Source: Candidatus Cloacimonadota bacterium (GTDB lineage Bacteria > Cloacimonadota > Cloacimonadia > Cloacimonadales > GCA-2742885). From it: a DNA stretch of 54,124 bases. Position numbers and translations under genes: made by a program. The stretch covers positions 1 to 54,124 of the forward strand of contig PDOO01000037.1 of NCBI GenBank assembly GCA_002742885.1. Direction: 5' to 3'. Below the pieces are notes generated by a model. The model was not told the DNA's origin, did not search any database, and worked only from the letters and a program-made list of their open reading frames with translations. This document shows positions 25,701 through 33,011 of this stretch, piece after piece; positions within the stretch are counted from its first letter, which is position 1; each line of letters starts with the position of its first letter.

Positions 25701-27357
25701 CGGAAACAAGCTCGAATCTAAATGTTTTCATGCCCTCAGGAATTGCTCCGGTATAAGTAAAACTTATTTCCGTTTCGGCATTGATTCCCAGTTCATCCGT
25801 TGTAATTGTCTCAAAAACTTCGTTCTCCACAAAACAATTTACTCCTATATTCTGCTGAACAGAATTACCGTTGTTGCGTAAAGTTGCCGAAAAAACAATT
25901 TCTTCCCCGAATTCAATACTTGTTTTATTTGAGGAAATCCCGGTAACGGCAAGATCAATCTCTTCTTCAAAAGAAGAAATTTGGAAATCATCCAATAAAA
26001 AGGCGGCTTGATCAGCATCGGAATAACAATGCCATCCGAAAAAATAAGCTCCGGCTGCAGACGGGGTAAACATGATTGCCGCATCTTGATATTCAGTTTC
26101 CGTAACATCTTCATCAATAAATAATTGAGTCGTCATAGCATCGACAAGAGCATTGTCTCCGACAAAAAAAGAGAATTTTTCCGTGAAGTTGCCGAAGTTT
26201 TCGCGATAAGAGAAATTTATTTGATAAGATTGACCGGCTTCCAATAAAACGGCAGGCGTAATAAGCCAATCATCGGCGGCTTGAGTTGCATTATAGCGAA
26301 CCTTGGCGTAATTAGGCGAGGAGTTTGCTTTATCTCCCTCTGCGGTAATCCACGGATAAGCATCGTTGTTGGCATTTATAACCGTCCATCCGTCGGCAAA
26401 ATCAGGAGGAGTCAAAGAATCAAAATTCTCAACATAAGGGAATTGATTTACGGAAGCATTTATTACCGTTTCAGCTTCAAAATAATTAATAAGTTCTTCA
26501 TCGTTTAGGGAAGTAAAAGCAATGGTAAGATTTTCCGTTTCTCCGACCAAAGAACTGTTCTCTTCAATAAAAGAAGAAACTGAGATCAGTTTACTTTCTT
26601 GAGGACTTAAACTTATCTCCGTTACAGTATTGCCTTCTTCGTCCGTAACATCATAATCAAGTTCTGAGGATGACTGTAATGAAAAATTGTAAACATCATC
26701 GGTATTCCCGGTATTTTTGAGCGTGATTTGATGCGCAAAGGAAAGTCCGGCAAAAGCCTGACCGGTAACGAAATTTTCAGTTATCGCAAAATTATTTATT
26801 TCCTCATCATCGCTTCTTGTTATTTCAAAATCGTCGAGATAAAGATAATACCCGTTATCTCCGGGAGTTACGCAAACCAAAGCCAAATAAATGTCCTGAC
26901 CGTCAAATTCGGAAAGATCATATTTATATTTTACCCATTCGTCAGAGTTGATTTCGGTTTCGGCAATTTGATAAGTAAAATCAGTCGGAGAATTTCCTCC
27001 GGAAGAAACTTTTATCTGTAAAATTTCCGGTCCCCATCCCGATGAATCGTAATGACCGTAAAAGGAAAGAGTGTCTCCGGTTTGAACGCTTTGCAAAGGC
27101 ATAAAAACCCAGTTTTCCTTATCTCCGTAACAATTGTTTGCCAGATACAGATAATTGGAACTTCCGTTATGCCCGTAACCGTCGGTCATTATCCAAAATT
27201 CGTCTCCGGTATCATTTGCATCAAGAGTTGACCAGCCCTCCGGCCAGTCGGAAGAATTTTCAAAATTTTCACTGAAAATAATCTCTCCGCATAAATTGAA
27301 TGACAGAAGCAAAATCCCTGCCGTTATAAATAATTTTATTGCTTTTATGAGATTCAT
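22735..27357 (-). CDS. Large secreted protein with jelly rolls, nested DNRLRE domain, beta-propeller and sorting domain
   Basis: The 1,540-residue exported protein has a signal peptide (about 1-24). In order: two choice-of-anchor J/MAM-like jelly rolls (about 25-180 and 310-460) with a NEW3-like domain between them; a CARDB-like domain (about 465-570); a chitobiase-type C-terminal domain (IYYTEDGSEPT near 610); a third jelly roll (about 660-830); an Fn3 domain split by a DNRLRE domain (about 867-1022); a Ser/Gly-rich propeller with NPWGLGFD and AGLAWHPGG blades (about 1120-1390); and the sorting domain from about 1450 (NYPNPFNPTTNISF, ending KMLLMK). No catalytic motif is clear. Start: AAAGGAG seven bases before ATG. 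It follows the FMN-protein operon on the same strand, with a terminator between. Confidence 0.85.
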   Translation of the reverse strand: MNLIKAIKLFITAGILLLSFNLCGEIIFSENFENSSDWPEGWSTLDANDTGDEFWIMTDGYGHNGSSNYLYLANNCYGDKENWVFMPLQSVQTGDTLSFYGHYDSSGWGPEILQIKVSSGGNSPTDFTYQIAETEINSDEWVKYKYDLSEFDGQDIYLALVCVTPGDNGYYLYLDDFEITRSDDEEINNFAITENFVTGQAFAGLSFAHQITLKNTGNTDDVYNFSLQSSSELDYDVTDEEGNTVTEISLSPQESKLISVSSFIEENSSLVGETENLTIAFTSLNDEELINYFEAETVINASVNQFPYVENFDSLTPPDFADGWTVINANNDAYPWITAEGDKANSSPNYAKVRYNATQAADDWLITPAVLLEAGQSYQINFSYRENFGNFTEKFSFFVGDNALVDAMTTQLFIDEDVTETEYQDAAIMFTPSAAGAYFFGWHCYSDADQAAFLLDDFQISSFEEEIDLAVTGISSNKTSIEFGEEIVFSATLRNNGNSVQQNIGVNCFVENEVFETITTDELGINAETEISFTYTGAIPEGMKTFRFELVSEDDDNTNNFAEIDFETVDPNIPPTESPIFSHESGFYSPFELELSCTDEEAQIYYTEDGSEPTTESQVYSSPIAVDESKTVKAFCKKTGVYPSEIVTKEYITEETTLLPYNCFFPEGMNLSESWKSMSGILSENSDLTPDWTAWILDEYLNEENSENFAAETVLIGDNTKFWLISPPFVAEPDESFTLRFKFALTDFDNSDQASFAEGQKFKVLISSDDDWSSSEVVFTLDENSDFTNGDEIEIPLTVGEQNFKIAFYAESTNANIPGSKEIFVDDFKAEFSDKSFAAPVNPRLVCESDDVSLSWDKPGENKETDLIPTDDMYSNPGDANISEAQLMVANQSSCGYFGRTMVKFDLSGIDSEKFISAEFNIKEFYAAGCIPFTPVSVYAINEEWNENDWDSNVHIGHSDQVWATIMLDSAGWKTIDLTELATAWLNNEIPNYGFVMVAEDACAASKFFSKDSANSDEYPYLKIKEEQTSSRELASITGYNVYRNNELLNFVAGENVTEFVDNDLEPGTYNYSVCAVYDEYLSVRADFPEITVESLPNISVSADSVYIEIQPDSAASFSFDISNTGGQELTWSIISQNADNRALGDVIASWEVPDEISNPWGLGFDNENNTIWLTDIMQMDGGAQQLTEVSKTGEFIRELECPWIELWLADLCVTGDYILAMSVSGGGNEKLCKVDKNTGELVAEITGEWSCQVTHGVAYDPAADEYYIGGWWHEVIYHTDGEGNTINTIPVDNTPNVAGLAWHPGGNNGAGSLWITGTQPYMIYEMNPETGEILHSAATPNDVALYGLEIGDDGSLWAADCTGSEVYNIESGVGLNNVEWLTFSPESGSIPGGNSVTIDLQFSSENCDEGDYSAYLQINHNVENTEPISIPILMRVSSANDTEIVNQYAVSLGQNYPNPFNPTTNISFTLERKEQVNIVIYNVKGQHVKTLTKEVFEAGKHVLQWNGTDDNDKKSSSGVYFYKMEAGNFKAINKMLLMK

Positions 27358-27393
27358 TCCGTTTCTCCTTTTAATTTTATTTGAATTTTGAGC

Positions 27394-27434
27394 TAAAAAA
27401 GAAACCCTGAATAAAAAATAATATTCAAGGTTTC
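27394..27434 (-). terminator. Terminator of the porin-DNRLRE-FMN operon
   Basis: GAAACC(C)TGAATA pairs with TATTCA(A)GGTTTC across an AT-rich loop. On the minus strand it ends in TTTTTTAG. It closes the operon before the next gene, whose start is only 37 bases further on, so some read-through is possible. Confidence 0.8.
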
Positions 27435-27465
27435 AAGTATAAGTTTTAATTTTAATAAATTCGGA

Positions 27466-27930
27466 TTATTCGCTTAATCCGATTAATTTACCGAATTTAC
27501 GTTTGGTCAACAAGATGGATTTGACGATATTCTTACTCGTAATGGTTGCTCCTGTAACAAGTTCTATTTTTTTGCCTTTGCCGAATTGTTCCATAAAGCC
27601 TTTACGATTAATTTTTCGGACAAAACTTCTTGTATCTTCGCTTTCCAGAATTTTTGCTTTTTTTACGTTCAGTTTTTCATCAAGAATTAAGGCTGAATTG
27701 GTAATGCCTTTATAGCCTTTAAGCTTAGCAAAATCACCCGTCATCAGAAAATAACGTGTTTGGTTTTCCGTCTTTACTTCCGCATAACGATATTCACCGG
27801 AAACTTTTACCTCAACGGATTTCGTTCCCAGAAATTTTTCAGCTTCTTTTTTATATTCTTTGAGATCATAATCCTTGGCAAAAAGACCCCAAACAACAAA
27901 AAGCAAGATTAAAGTAATGATCTTATTCAT
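27466..27930 (-). CDS. Small secreted FMN-binding domain protein, probably covalently flavinylated
   Basis: The 154-residue protein has a signal peptide (about 1-18, IITLILLFVVWGLFAKD). Its FMN_bind domain is like that of RnfG/NqrC/NosR (about 72-140). The flavin-attachment motif is TGAT (126-129) followed by IT, in the context ELVTGATITS. By family knowledge the Thr of [S/T]GAT receives FMN from ApbE outside the cytoplasm. The usual Asp six residues before it is Glu123 here. The start lies two bases after the stop of the preceding gene with no clear ribosome site, so translation is probably coupled. It is the third gene of the porin/DNRLRE/FMN operon. I infer a role in extracytoplasmic electron transfer; the donor and acceptor are unknown. 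Confidence 0.85.
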   Translation of the reverse strand: MNKIITLILLFVVWGLFAKDYDLKEYKKEAEKFLGTKSVEVKVSGEYRYAEVKTENQTRYFLMTGDFAKLKGYKGITNSALILDEKLNVKKAKILESEDTRSFVRKINRKGFMEQFGKGKKIELVTGATITSKNIVKSILLTKRKFGKLIGLSE

Positions 27931-27932
27931 AA

Positions 27933-28835
27933 TTACTTAACAACTATGATTTTTTTAGAGGTCATGCGTGACGACGTTTTAAGACGATAGAAATAAATTC
28001 CGCTTGCAACGTTTTTATTATTGTAATCTTTACCGTCCCAGCTGACTGTATGCGGTCCTTTTGCAGTCTTTCCGTTTACCAATTCTTTAACGAGACGACC
28101 TTTAACGTCAAATACGGATAAATTAATTTCTTCGTCTTTATCCGAAGAAAATTCGATGTTGGTTGCGCCGTTTCTTTCGATTGCTTGCAAAGAAAAAGGA
28201 TTCGGATAGTTTTGTTTCAAAGAAATTCCGATATTTTCAACAACGTCGTCATTGGCAACATCGCTGTAAGTAACGGTAAGTTTAGGACGATAAGCGGGAT
28301 TTGCGCAATCTTTGGAATAAAACTTACTGAACTTTTGATTCGGATTTGACTTTATGATAAATCCGTTCATCATGCCGGCATCAATCATGGCATTGAGAAA
28401 ATCGGTAATATCAACGTCAAATTCAACGTGATTTCCTCCGCCCGGTCCGCTGAAAACATAAGGCATTGAGATATTTTGGTCAAAAGCGACGTGTTCATGC
28501 GGATTCCAAGTATTTTCGTTCCAATCTTGAGTAATTGCGTAAAAATTTGTGGAAGTTGTTCCGCTGCTCGGGCAACTGAAAAATCTGGATAAAGACAATA
28601 CGGCGGAAGTAACAGTTTTGTCTTGAAGTTCCGAAAGATCAAATTTTATCATTATTCTTTCATGATGATTTGAAGGATTAAAATCGGCAACCCAAAGTTG
28701 ACTTTGATCGGGATTTGCGGCAGGGTGTTCCAAATCGGTGTACATATCGTCAGAAGGGTTCAAAACAATTTCTCCCGCATTTAAGATGTTTGCCAATGCA
28801 AGAAAGGCTAAGCAGATAAATAAGATTTTTTTCAT
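27933..28835 (-). CDS. Secreted DNRLRE-domain protein with C-terminal sorting domain
   Basis: The 300-residue exported protein has a signal peptide (about 1-20), one DNRLRE beta-sandwich domain (about 22-200) and a sorting domain (about 205-300; NYPNPFSLQ, ending KKIIVVK). The DNRLRE part shares clear signatures with the nested DNRLRE domain of the neighbouring 1,540-residue protein: DDMY near its start, KFDLS, DWNENTW and FYSKDCAN. The domain is common in secreted and cell-wall proteins but has no single known function. The start has AAAAGGAG. It lies 13 bases after the porin gene and two bases before the FMN gene, so the three form one operon. Confidence 0.85.
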   Translation of the reverse strand: MKKILFICLAFLALANILNAGEIVLNPSDDMYTDLEHPAANPDQSQLWVADFNPSNHHERIMIKFDLSELQDKTVTSAVLSLSRFFSCPSSGTTSTNFYAITQDWNENTWNPHEHVAFDQNISMPYVFSGPGGGNHVEFDVDITDFLNAMIDAGMMNGFIIKSNPNQKFSKFYSKDCANPAYRPKLTVTYSDVANDDVVENIGISLKQNYPNPFSLQAIERNGATNIEFSSDKDEEINLSVFDVKGRLVKELVNGKTAKGPHTVSWDGKDYNNKNVASGIYFYRLKTSSRMTSKKIIVVK

Positions 28836-28848
28836 TTTTTTCTCCTTT

Positions 28849-29877
28849 TTATAATCCGAATTGTAATCTCATAATAAAACTTGAAGGTGTATGAGCAACC
28901 GCGCCGTTACCCGGATGCTTTATTTCTTCTTGGTAATTGAATTTTAATTTTACTGCTTCCGACAATGAAGCAACAAGTCCGCAATTTACGTAACCGTACT
29001 CGGAATCGACATCGCTGCCCTTATCTTTATTCCAAAATTCATACATCACGTAAGGCTCGATATATTGAAGTCTTGCATGATTGATTTGGATTGCGTATCC
29101 GCTTTGTACGTAATAAGCTTCCATTTCCTGATCACTTTTTTGGAAACCTTCGCCCAAGTAATATTCGGTTGAAAAATGGAAATCGGCAGGTTCATATCTG
29201 ATACCGAAATTGGCTCTGTAACCTCTGTCATCGTATTGTTGGTAGTTTTCATCGTAATAATTTAAACTGTTGGTCATGGTATAACTTCCGGAAAAACCGA
29301 GACCGGGAAGAGGAGTATTGTAAATTGCCCCTATGTTGTAATCATGTTCTTTCGTAAGAGTTCCGTTGGTTCCGTTCAATAAAGCCAATTCAATTTCAAT
29401 ATCGGAATACTCGGATAATTCAAAGAAAGCGTCAGCAACAAATCCGGTGGGATGACAAGTTCCGAATGTTTTTTGAAAAATCGGCTTTTCAATAGTCAAT
29501 CTCTCGCGACAATCGGTAATGGAAGCAAAGCCTCTTAAAACATGACCCTGTTGCAATCCGAACGAAATGTTTTCATTGAGATTGTAAGCTATGCCGGCAT
29601 CCATAACTTTTAATTCTGCTCCTTTGCCTATGCAAGTAGATAAACCGAATTCAAAAGTATATTCAAGATATTCGTTTATCTCGCCTTCAATTTCAACAGC
29701 CGCTTTACGAACCTGAAATCTGTTATCATTATCGTAGTTTCCTTTATTGGCTTGATTTCCGCTGTAAAATTTGGAATCAAGCATAATGGATGTGTGAATT
29801 GACGGCATTTGATAGTCAGCAAATACCGTAACAGCGAACAAGAGCAATATTAAGACCTTAACGGTTTTCTTTGCCAT
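28849..29877 (-). CDS. Outer-membrane beta-barrel (phosphate-selective porin O/P-like)
   Basis: The 342-residue protein has a signal peptide (about 1-20) and then alternating amphipathic beta strands to the end. The early RFQVRKAAVEIEGEINEYLEYTFEFGL stretch (split as RFQVRKAAVEIEGEI, YLEYTFEF) is the hallmark of the OprO/OprP-type porin family. The last residues FIMRLQFGL fit a beta-barrel insertion signal. It is somewhat shorter than typical members (about 380-420). It has several cysteines, which is unusual for a porin. It is the first gene of the operon with the DNRLRE and FMN proteins. What passes through it is unknown; phosphate selectivity should not be assumed. Confidence 0.75.
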   Translation of the reverse strand: MAKKTVKVLILLLFAVTVFADYQMPSIHTSIMLDSKFYSGNQANKGNYDNDNRFQVRKAAVEIEGEINEYLEYTFEFGLSTCIGKGAELKVMDAGIAYNLNENISFGLQQGHVLRGFASITDCRERLTIEKPIFQKTFGTCHPTGFVADAFFELSEYSDIEIELALLNGTNGTLTKEHDYNIGAIYNTPLPGLGFSGSYTMTNSLNYYDENYQQYDDRGYRANFGIRYEPADFHFSTEYYLGEGFQKSDQEMEAYYVQSGYAIQINHARLQYIEPYVMYEFWNKDKGSDVDSEYGYVNCGLVASLSEAVKLKFNYQEEIKHPGNGAVAHTPSSFIMRLQFGL

Positions 29878-29942
29878 GATATTCTCCTTTTGTATTTATT
29901 TTTTTCTTCTAAAATTTTTTGTTAGATAAACATAACTCTCAG

Positions 29943-29983
29943 TTTTAAAAATATCGCAACCCGTTTTACCGAGTTGCAATATA
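29943..29983 (-). terminator. Terminator of the feo operon
   Basis: ATTGCAACTCG pairs with CGGGTTGCGAT (minus strand; two mismatches) and a T run follows. It lies just after the small Cys-rich gene that ends the feo operon. Confidence 0.85.
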
Positions 29984-29989
29984 TTTTTT

Positions 29990-30133
29990 TTATTTATGAC
30001 ATTTTCCGGAACCTGATTTTTCGATATCGCAGGAAGAGCAGTTGCAACTTCCCGATCCTGATGTTTTTTTCAAGGACTTTATCAAAAAAAACACAGCTCC
30101 CGCAACGATTACGCCTATTATTGCCAATTCCAT
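29990..30133 (-). CDS. FeoB-associated Cys-rich membrane protein
   Basis: This 47-residue gene starts directly after the feoB stop codon (TAA then ATG). It encodes one N-terminal membrane helix (about 3-18, LAIIGVIVAGAVFFLI), a short basic stretch, a Gly/Ser linker and a Cys-rich tail with CNCSSC (30-35) and a final CHK. This is the standard make-up of the small FeoB-associated Cys-rich proteins that often follow feoB. The cysteines may bind Fe2+ or a cluster and help control transport; this is inferred from the family. A longer frame in another phase (29994-30239) overlaps feoB and is not real. Confidence 0.85.
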   Translation of the reverse strand: MELAIIGVIVAGAVFFLIKSLKKTSGSGSCNCSSCDIEKSGSGKCHK

Positions 30134-32266
30134 TTACATTGCTCCGAATCCTAACAATAAACCGCCCTGATAAACCAGCAAGGTAATCAGGTAAGCCAAA
30201 ACAGTTAAACCTATTAATTGAGCGGCTGCCCATTTCCAAGAGTTGGTTTCTCTTTTGGTTATGGCAATAGTCGCCATGCAGGGAGCGCTTATCAAAGCAA
30301 AAATCATAATGGCAAATGCCTGTAAAGCATTATAATTATCTTTTAATTTGTCTCTGAGCGTATCTGATTCTTCATCCGCTTCCCCGACGGAATAAACAAC
30401 GCCGAGTTGGGCAACAAATACTTCTTTGGCGGCAAATGCTCCGACCATGGCGGCGCCGATTCTCCAGTCAAATCCCAAAGGTTTGATTATCGGTTCAATA
30501 ACTTTTCCGAAACGTCCGGTAACGGTGTATGCCATTTCTTCAGCCGACATTTGAAATTCCAAATTTTGAATTTTTTCTGATTTTGCTTCATCGGAAATTT
30601 GCATTGAGTTGACTTGCGCAATTTTCGCTTCGTATTTTTCGCCTATTGCTTCGTTTCGCGGGAAAACTGCCAAAACCCACATAATAATGGAGATTGCCAG
30701 GATAATGGTTCCGGCTTTTTTAAGGTAAATGCCGGCTCGTGTCCACATTTGCATTAAAATTGATCTTACAGTCGGGAATTTATAAGGAGGAAGTTCCATA
30801 ACAAAAGATTCGACTTCTCCTTTAAAAACGGTTGAACGCAATACCTTGGCTGCAATGATTGCCAATAATATTCCGGTAAAATAAACAATCCATAAAATTC
30901 TTGCCTGCCACTGATCCGAGAAAAATGCCGGAATAATTAAAGCGTAAATAGGCAATCTGGCTCCGCAACTCATTAACGGACTTACCATTATGGTTGTAAA
31001 TCTATCTTTTTTGTTAGCCAATGTTCTGGTTGCCATGATTGCCGGAACCGTACATCCGAAACCTATGAGCATCGGAATAAAACTGTTGCCGTGAAGTCCC
31101 AACGCTCTCATTAATCTGTCCATAATAAATGCCGCTCTGGACATGTACCCGGTTCCTTCCAGAATGGCAATGGCAAGGAACAAAAGAATGATATTGGGCA
31201 AGAAAACAACTACTCCGCCGACTCCGCCGATTACCCCGTCCACGATTAAGGAACGCAGTAAACTTTCGCTTCCTTCCGGCCATAATCCGGAAATAACATC
31301 GCCCAAGTATCCGAAGAATGTTTCGATCATTCCCATAAACGGATCGCCGACGACAAAAGTTAATTTAAAAACAAAATACATTAAAATAAGAAAAATCGGA
31401 ATCCCCAAAAATGTATTTGTAACGACCGCATCTATTTTGTCGGAAACGGATTTTTTCTTATTTTTGTCTCTTTTAATGAATTTACCGCATATTTCAGAAA
31501 TAACTTCGTAACGCTGATCGGCAAAATAAATATCGGATTTTTCTCCGACGGATTTTTCAAATTCTTCAATTTTATCGGATAATTGTTTTTGAATAAGCTC
31601 ATTTTTATTCAAATACCGGGATACATAAGGGTCTTTTTCCAAAACTTTTACGGAAAACCAACGAGGAGAAACTCCGGTTTTGCCGTTAATTTTATCGGCA
31701 ATAATGCTTTCGGTTTCTTTAATGACAGATTCAGCTTTTTCGCTGTATTTAAGATGATTTTCATGTTTGATGTTAAGATTTTTTTTAATTGCCGCTTTTA
31801 TGATTTCAGAACCGTCTCTGCTTATTCCGGAAACGGTAACGATGTCGGCTCCGAAATATTCCGATATTTTCTTTATATCAATTTTAATTCCTTCTTTTTC
31901 GACAATATCCCACATATTGAATACCAGCAAAAGCGGAACATTCATTTCTTTTAATTGAGAAGACAGATATAGATTTCGCTCCAGGTTTGAGGCATCAATA
32001 ATATTAACTGTCAAGTCCGGCTTAGATTCTATGATTACATCCCGGGCAATGATTTCTTCCGGTGAATTGGGAGACAAACTGTAAATACCGGGCAGATCGA
32101 TAACATCATAAAGATCTCCTTCAAATTTGTAATGACCTTCTTTTTGTTCTACGGTTACCCCGGGATAATTTCCGGTTTTTTGGTTTGCTCCGGTAATCCG
32201 GTTAAATATTGTAGTTTTGCCGCTGTTGGGGTTTCCCGCCAATGCAATTTTAAGTTTACTCATCAT
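30134..32266 (-). CDS. feoB: Ferrous iron transporter B (GTPase-coupled)
   Basis: The inner-membrane Fe2+ importer has 710 residues, the usual size. The N-terminal GTPase domain has G1 GNPNSGKTT (about 11-19), G3 DLPG (about 57-60) and the G4-like NMWD (about 118-121). A guanine-dissociation-inhibitor-like helical region follows, and then the polytopic core with two Gate-type repeats (PNIILLFLAIAILEGTGYMSR and related). The frame begins with two adjacent ATG codons; the second (32263) has better spacing from GGAG and may be the real start. It sits 12 bases downstream of feoA and directly before the Cys-rich partner gene, so it is the central gene of a three-gene iron uptake operon. Confidence 0.96.
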   Translation of the reverse strand: MMSKLKIALAGNPNSGKTTIFNRITGANQKTGNYPGVTVEQKEGHYKFEGDLYDVIDLPGIYSLSPNSPEEIIARDVIIESKPDLTVNIIDASNLERNLYLSSQLKEMNVPLLLVFNMWDIVEKEGIKIDIKKISEYFGADIVTVSGISRDGSEIIKAAIKKNLNIKHENHLKYSEKAESVIKETESIIADKINGKTGVSPRWFSVKVLEKDPYVSRYLNKNELIQKQLSDKIEEFEKSVGEKSDIYFADQRYEVISEICGKFIKRDKNKKKSVSDKIDAVVTNTFLGIPIFLILMYFVFKLTFVVGDPFMGMIETFFGYLGDVISGLWPEGSESLLRSLIVDGVIGGVGGVVVFLPNIILLFLAIAILEGTGYMSRAAFIMDRLMRALGLHGNSFIPMLIGFGCTVPAIMATRTLANKKDRFTTIMVSPLMSCGARLPIYALIIPAFFSDQWQARILWIVYFTGILLAIIAAKVLRSTVFKGEVESFVMELPPYKFPTVRSILMQMWTRAGIYLKKAGTIILAISIIMWVLAVFPRNEAIGEKYEAKIAQVNSMQISDEAKSEKIQNLEFQMSAEEMAYTVTGRFGKVIEPIIKPLGFDWRIGAAMVGAFAAKEVFVAQLGVVYSVGEADEESDTLRDKLKDNYNALQAFAIMIFALISAPCMATIAITKRETNSWKWAAAQLIGLTVLAYLITLLVYQGGLLLGFGAM

Positions 32267-32278
32267 AACTCCGATAAA

Positions 32279-32500
32279 TTATTTAATTTTAATATGTTTT
32301 GCATCGTTTTTTCTTATCGTTAATTTATAACCTCTTATTTCTACCGCTATCGGATCTCCCAGCGGGGCAACTCGGATCATTTCAACTTCCTCTCCCTTGG
32401 TTATGCCCATTTCAACCAATTTTCTTTTTATTTTGGAATCAGAAGAAACGTCCGCAATAATACTTTTCTCGCCCGGCTTTAATTCGCTTAATGTCCTCAT
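32279..32500 (-). CDS. feoA: Ferrous iron transport protein A (SH3-like)
   Basis: The 73-residue cytoplasmic protein has the FeoA SH3-like fold: LSELKPGEKSIIADV at the start, KLVEMGITKGEEVEMIRVAPLGDPIAVEIRGYKLTIRK in the middle (KLVEMGI, APLGDPIAVEIRG). It assists FeoB. The longest frame uses a TTG two codons earlier; ATG at 32498-32500 has GGAG seven bases upstream and is the better start. A TTGACA -35-like box lies on the minus strand at 32553-32558, about 53 bases upstream. I see no clear Fur or DtxR box. Confidence 0.93.
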   Translation of the reverse strand: MRTLSELKPGEKSIIADVSSDSKIKRKLVEMGITKGEEVEMIRVAPLGDPIAVEIRGYKLTIRKNDAKHIKIK

Positions 32501-32952
32501 AAACAAACTCCTTATTAATGTAAATTCAACAAATTTGGAGAGTCTAACTTATTGTCAATCTAAAAATAAGCTTCAACTAATATTTTATCTTTCATATTAT
32601 AAAACAATAAGTTAAAATGTATTTATTTTAAGAATTAATTTACTGAAAAATGAGAATAAGCCATGTAAAAAAAGATATTTTAAAAAGTCGGCAAATTATT
32701 TATCCGTAATCTTGTTTATTCAGCATTATCAGATAAAAAAGCTGAGAAGTTTACCGTAATTATTAATTAAAAAGTTAAAATTTATACGTATTATTTTTAA
32801 TTTGCATTTGTGTATTTCAATTTATTATTTATTTTTCTTTCTTACCGGCATTTTTTAAGGCATTTTCGAAATTTATTTTGTCAAGAAGGACGCAATTATA
32901 CAGAAAAACAAAAATTATAAATATATACCGCCATAAACGCTCTCGATTCAGA
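32501..32952. other. Intergenic region upstream of the feo operon
   Basis: It holds the feo promoter region (TTGACA on the minus strand at 32553-32558, no convincing -10 box). Otherwise it is AT-rich sequence without ORF, RNA or repeat that I can support. Confidence 0.45.
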
Positions 32953-32990
32953 ATAAAAAAAGAGGCTGCTCTTTTCGAACAGCCCCTTTA
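32953..32990 (-). terminator. Terminator of the parvulin foldase gene
   Basis: GGGGCTGTTC - GAAAA - GAGCAGCC (minus strand, one bulge) is followed by TTTTTTTATTC, 22 bases past the stop codon. Confidence 0.85.
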
Positions 32991-33011
32991 AATACTCAAA
33001 TAATCCGGAGA

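Noticed and set aside
29994-30239. 81-codon minus-strand frame across the end of feoB
   Set aside because: It overlaps feoB and the small Cys-rich gene in another phase and has basic, low-quality composition; the 47-residue Cys-rich frame explains the DNA better.
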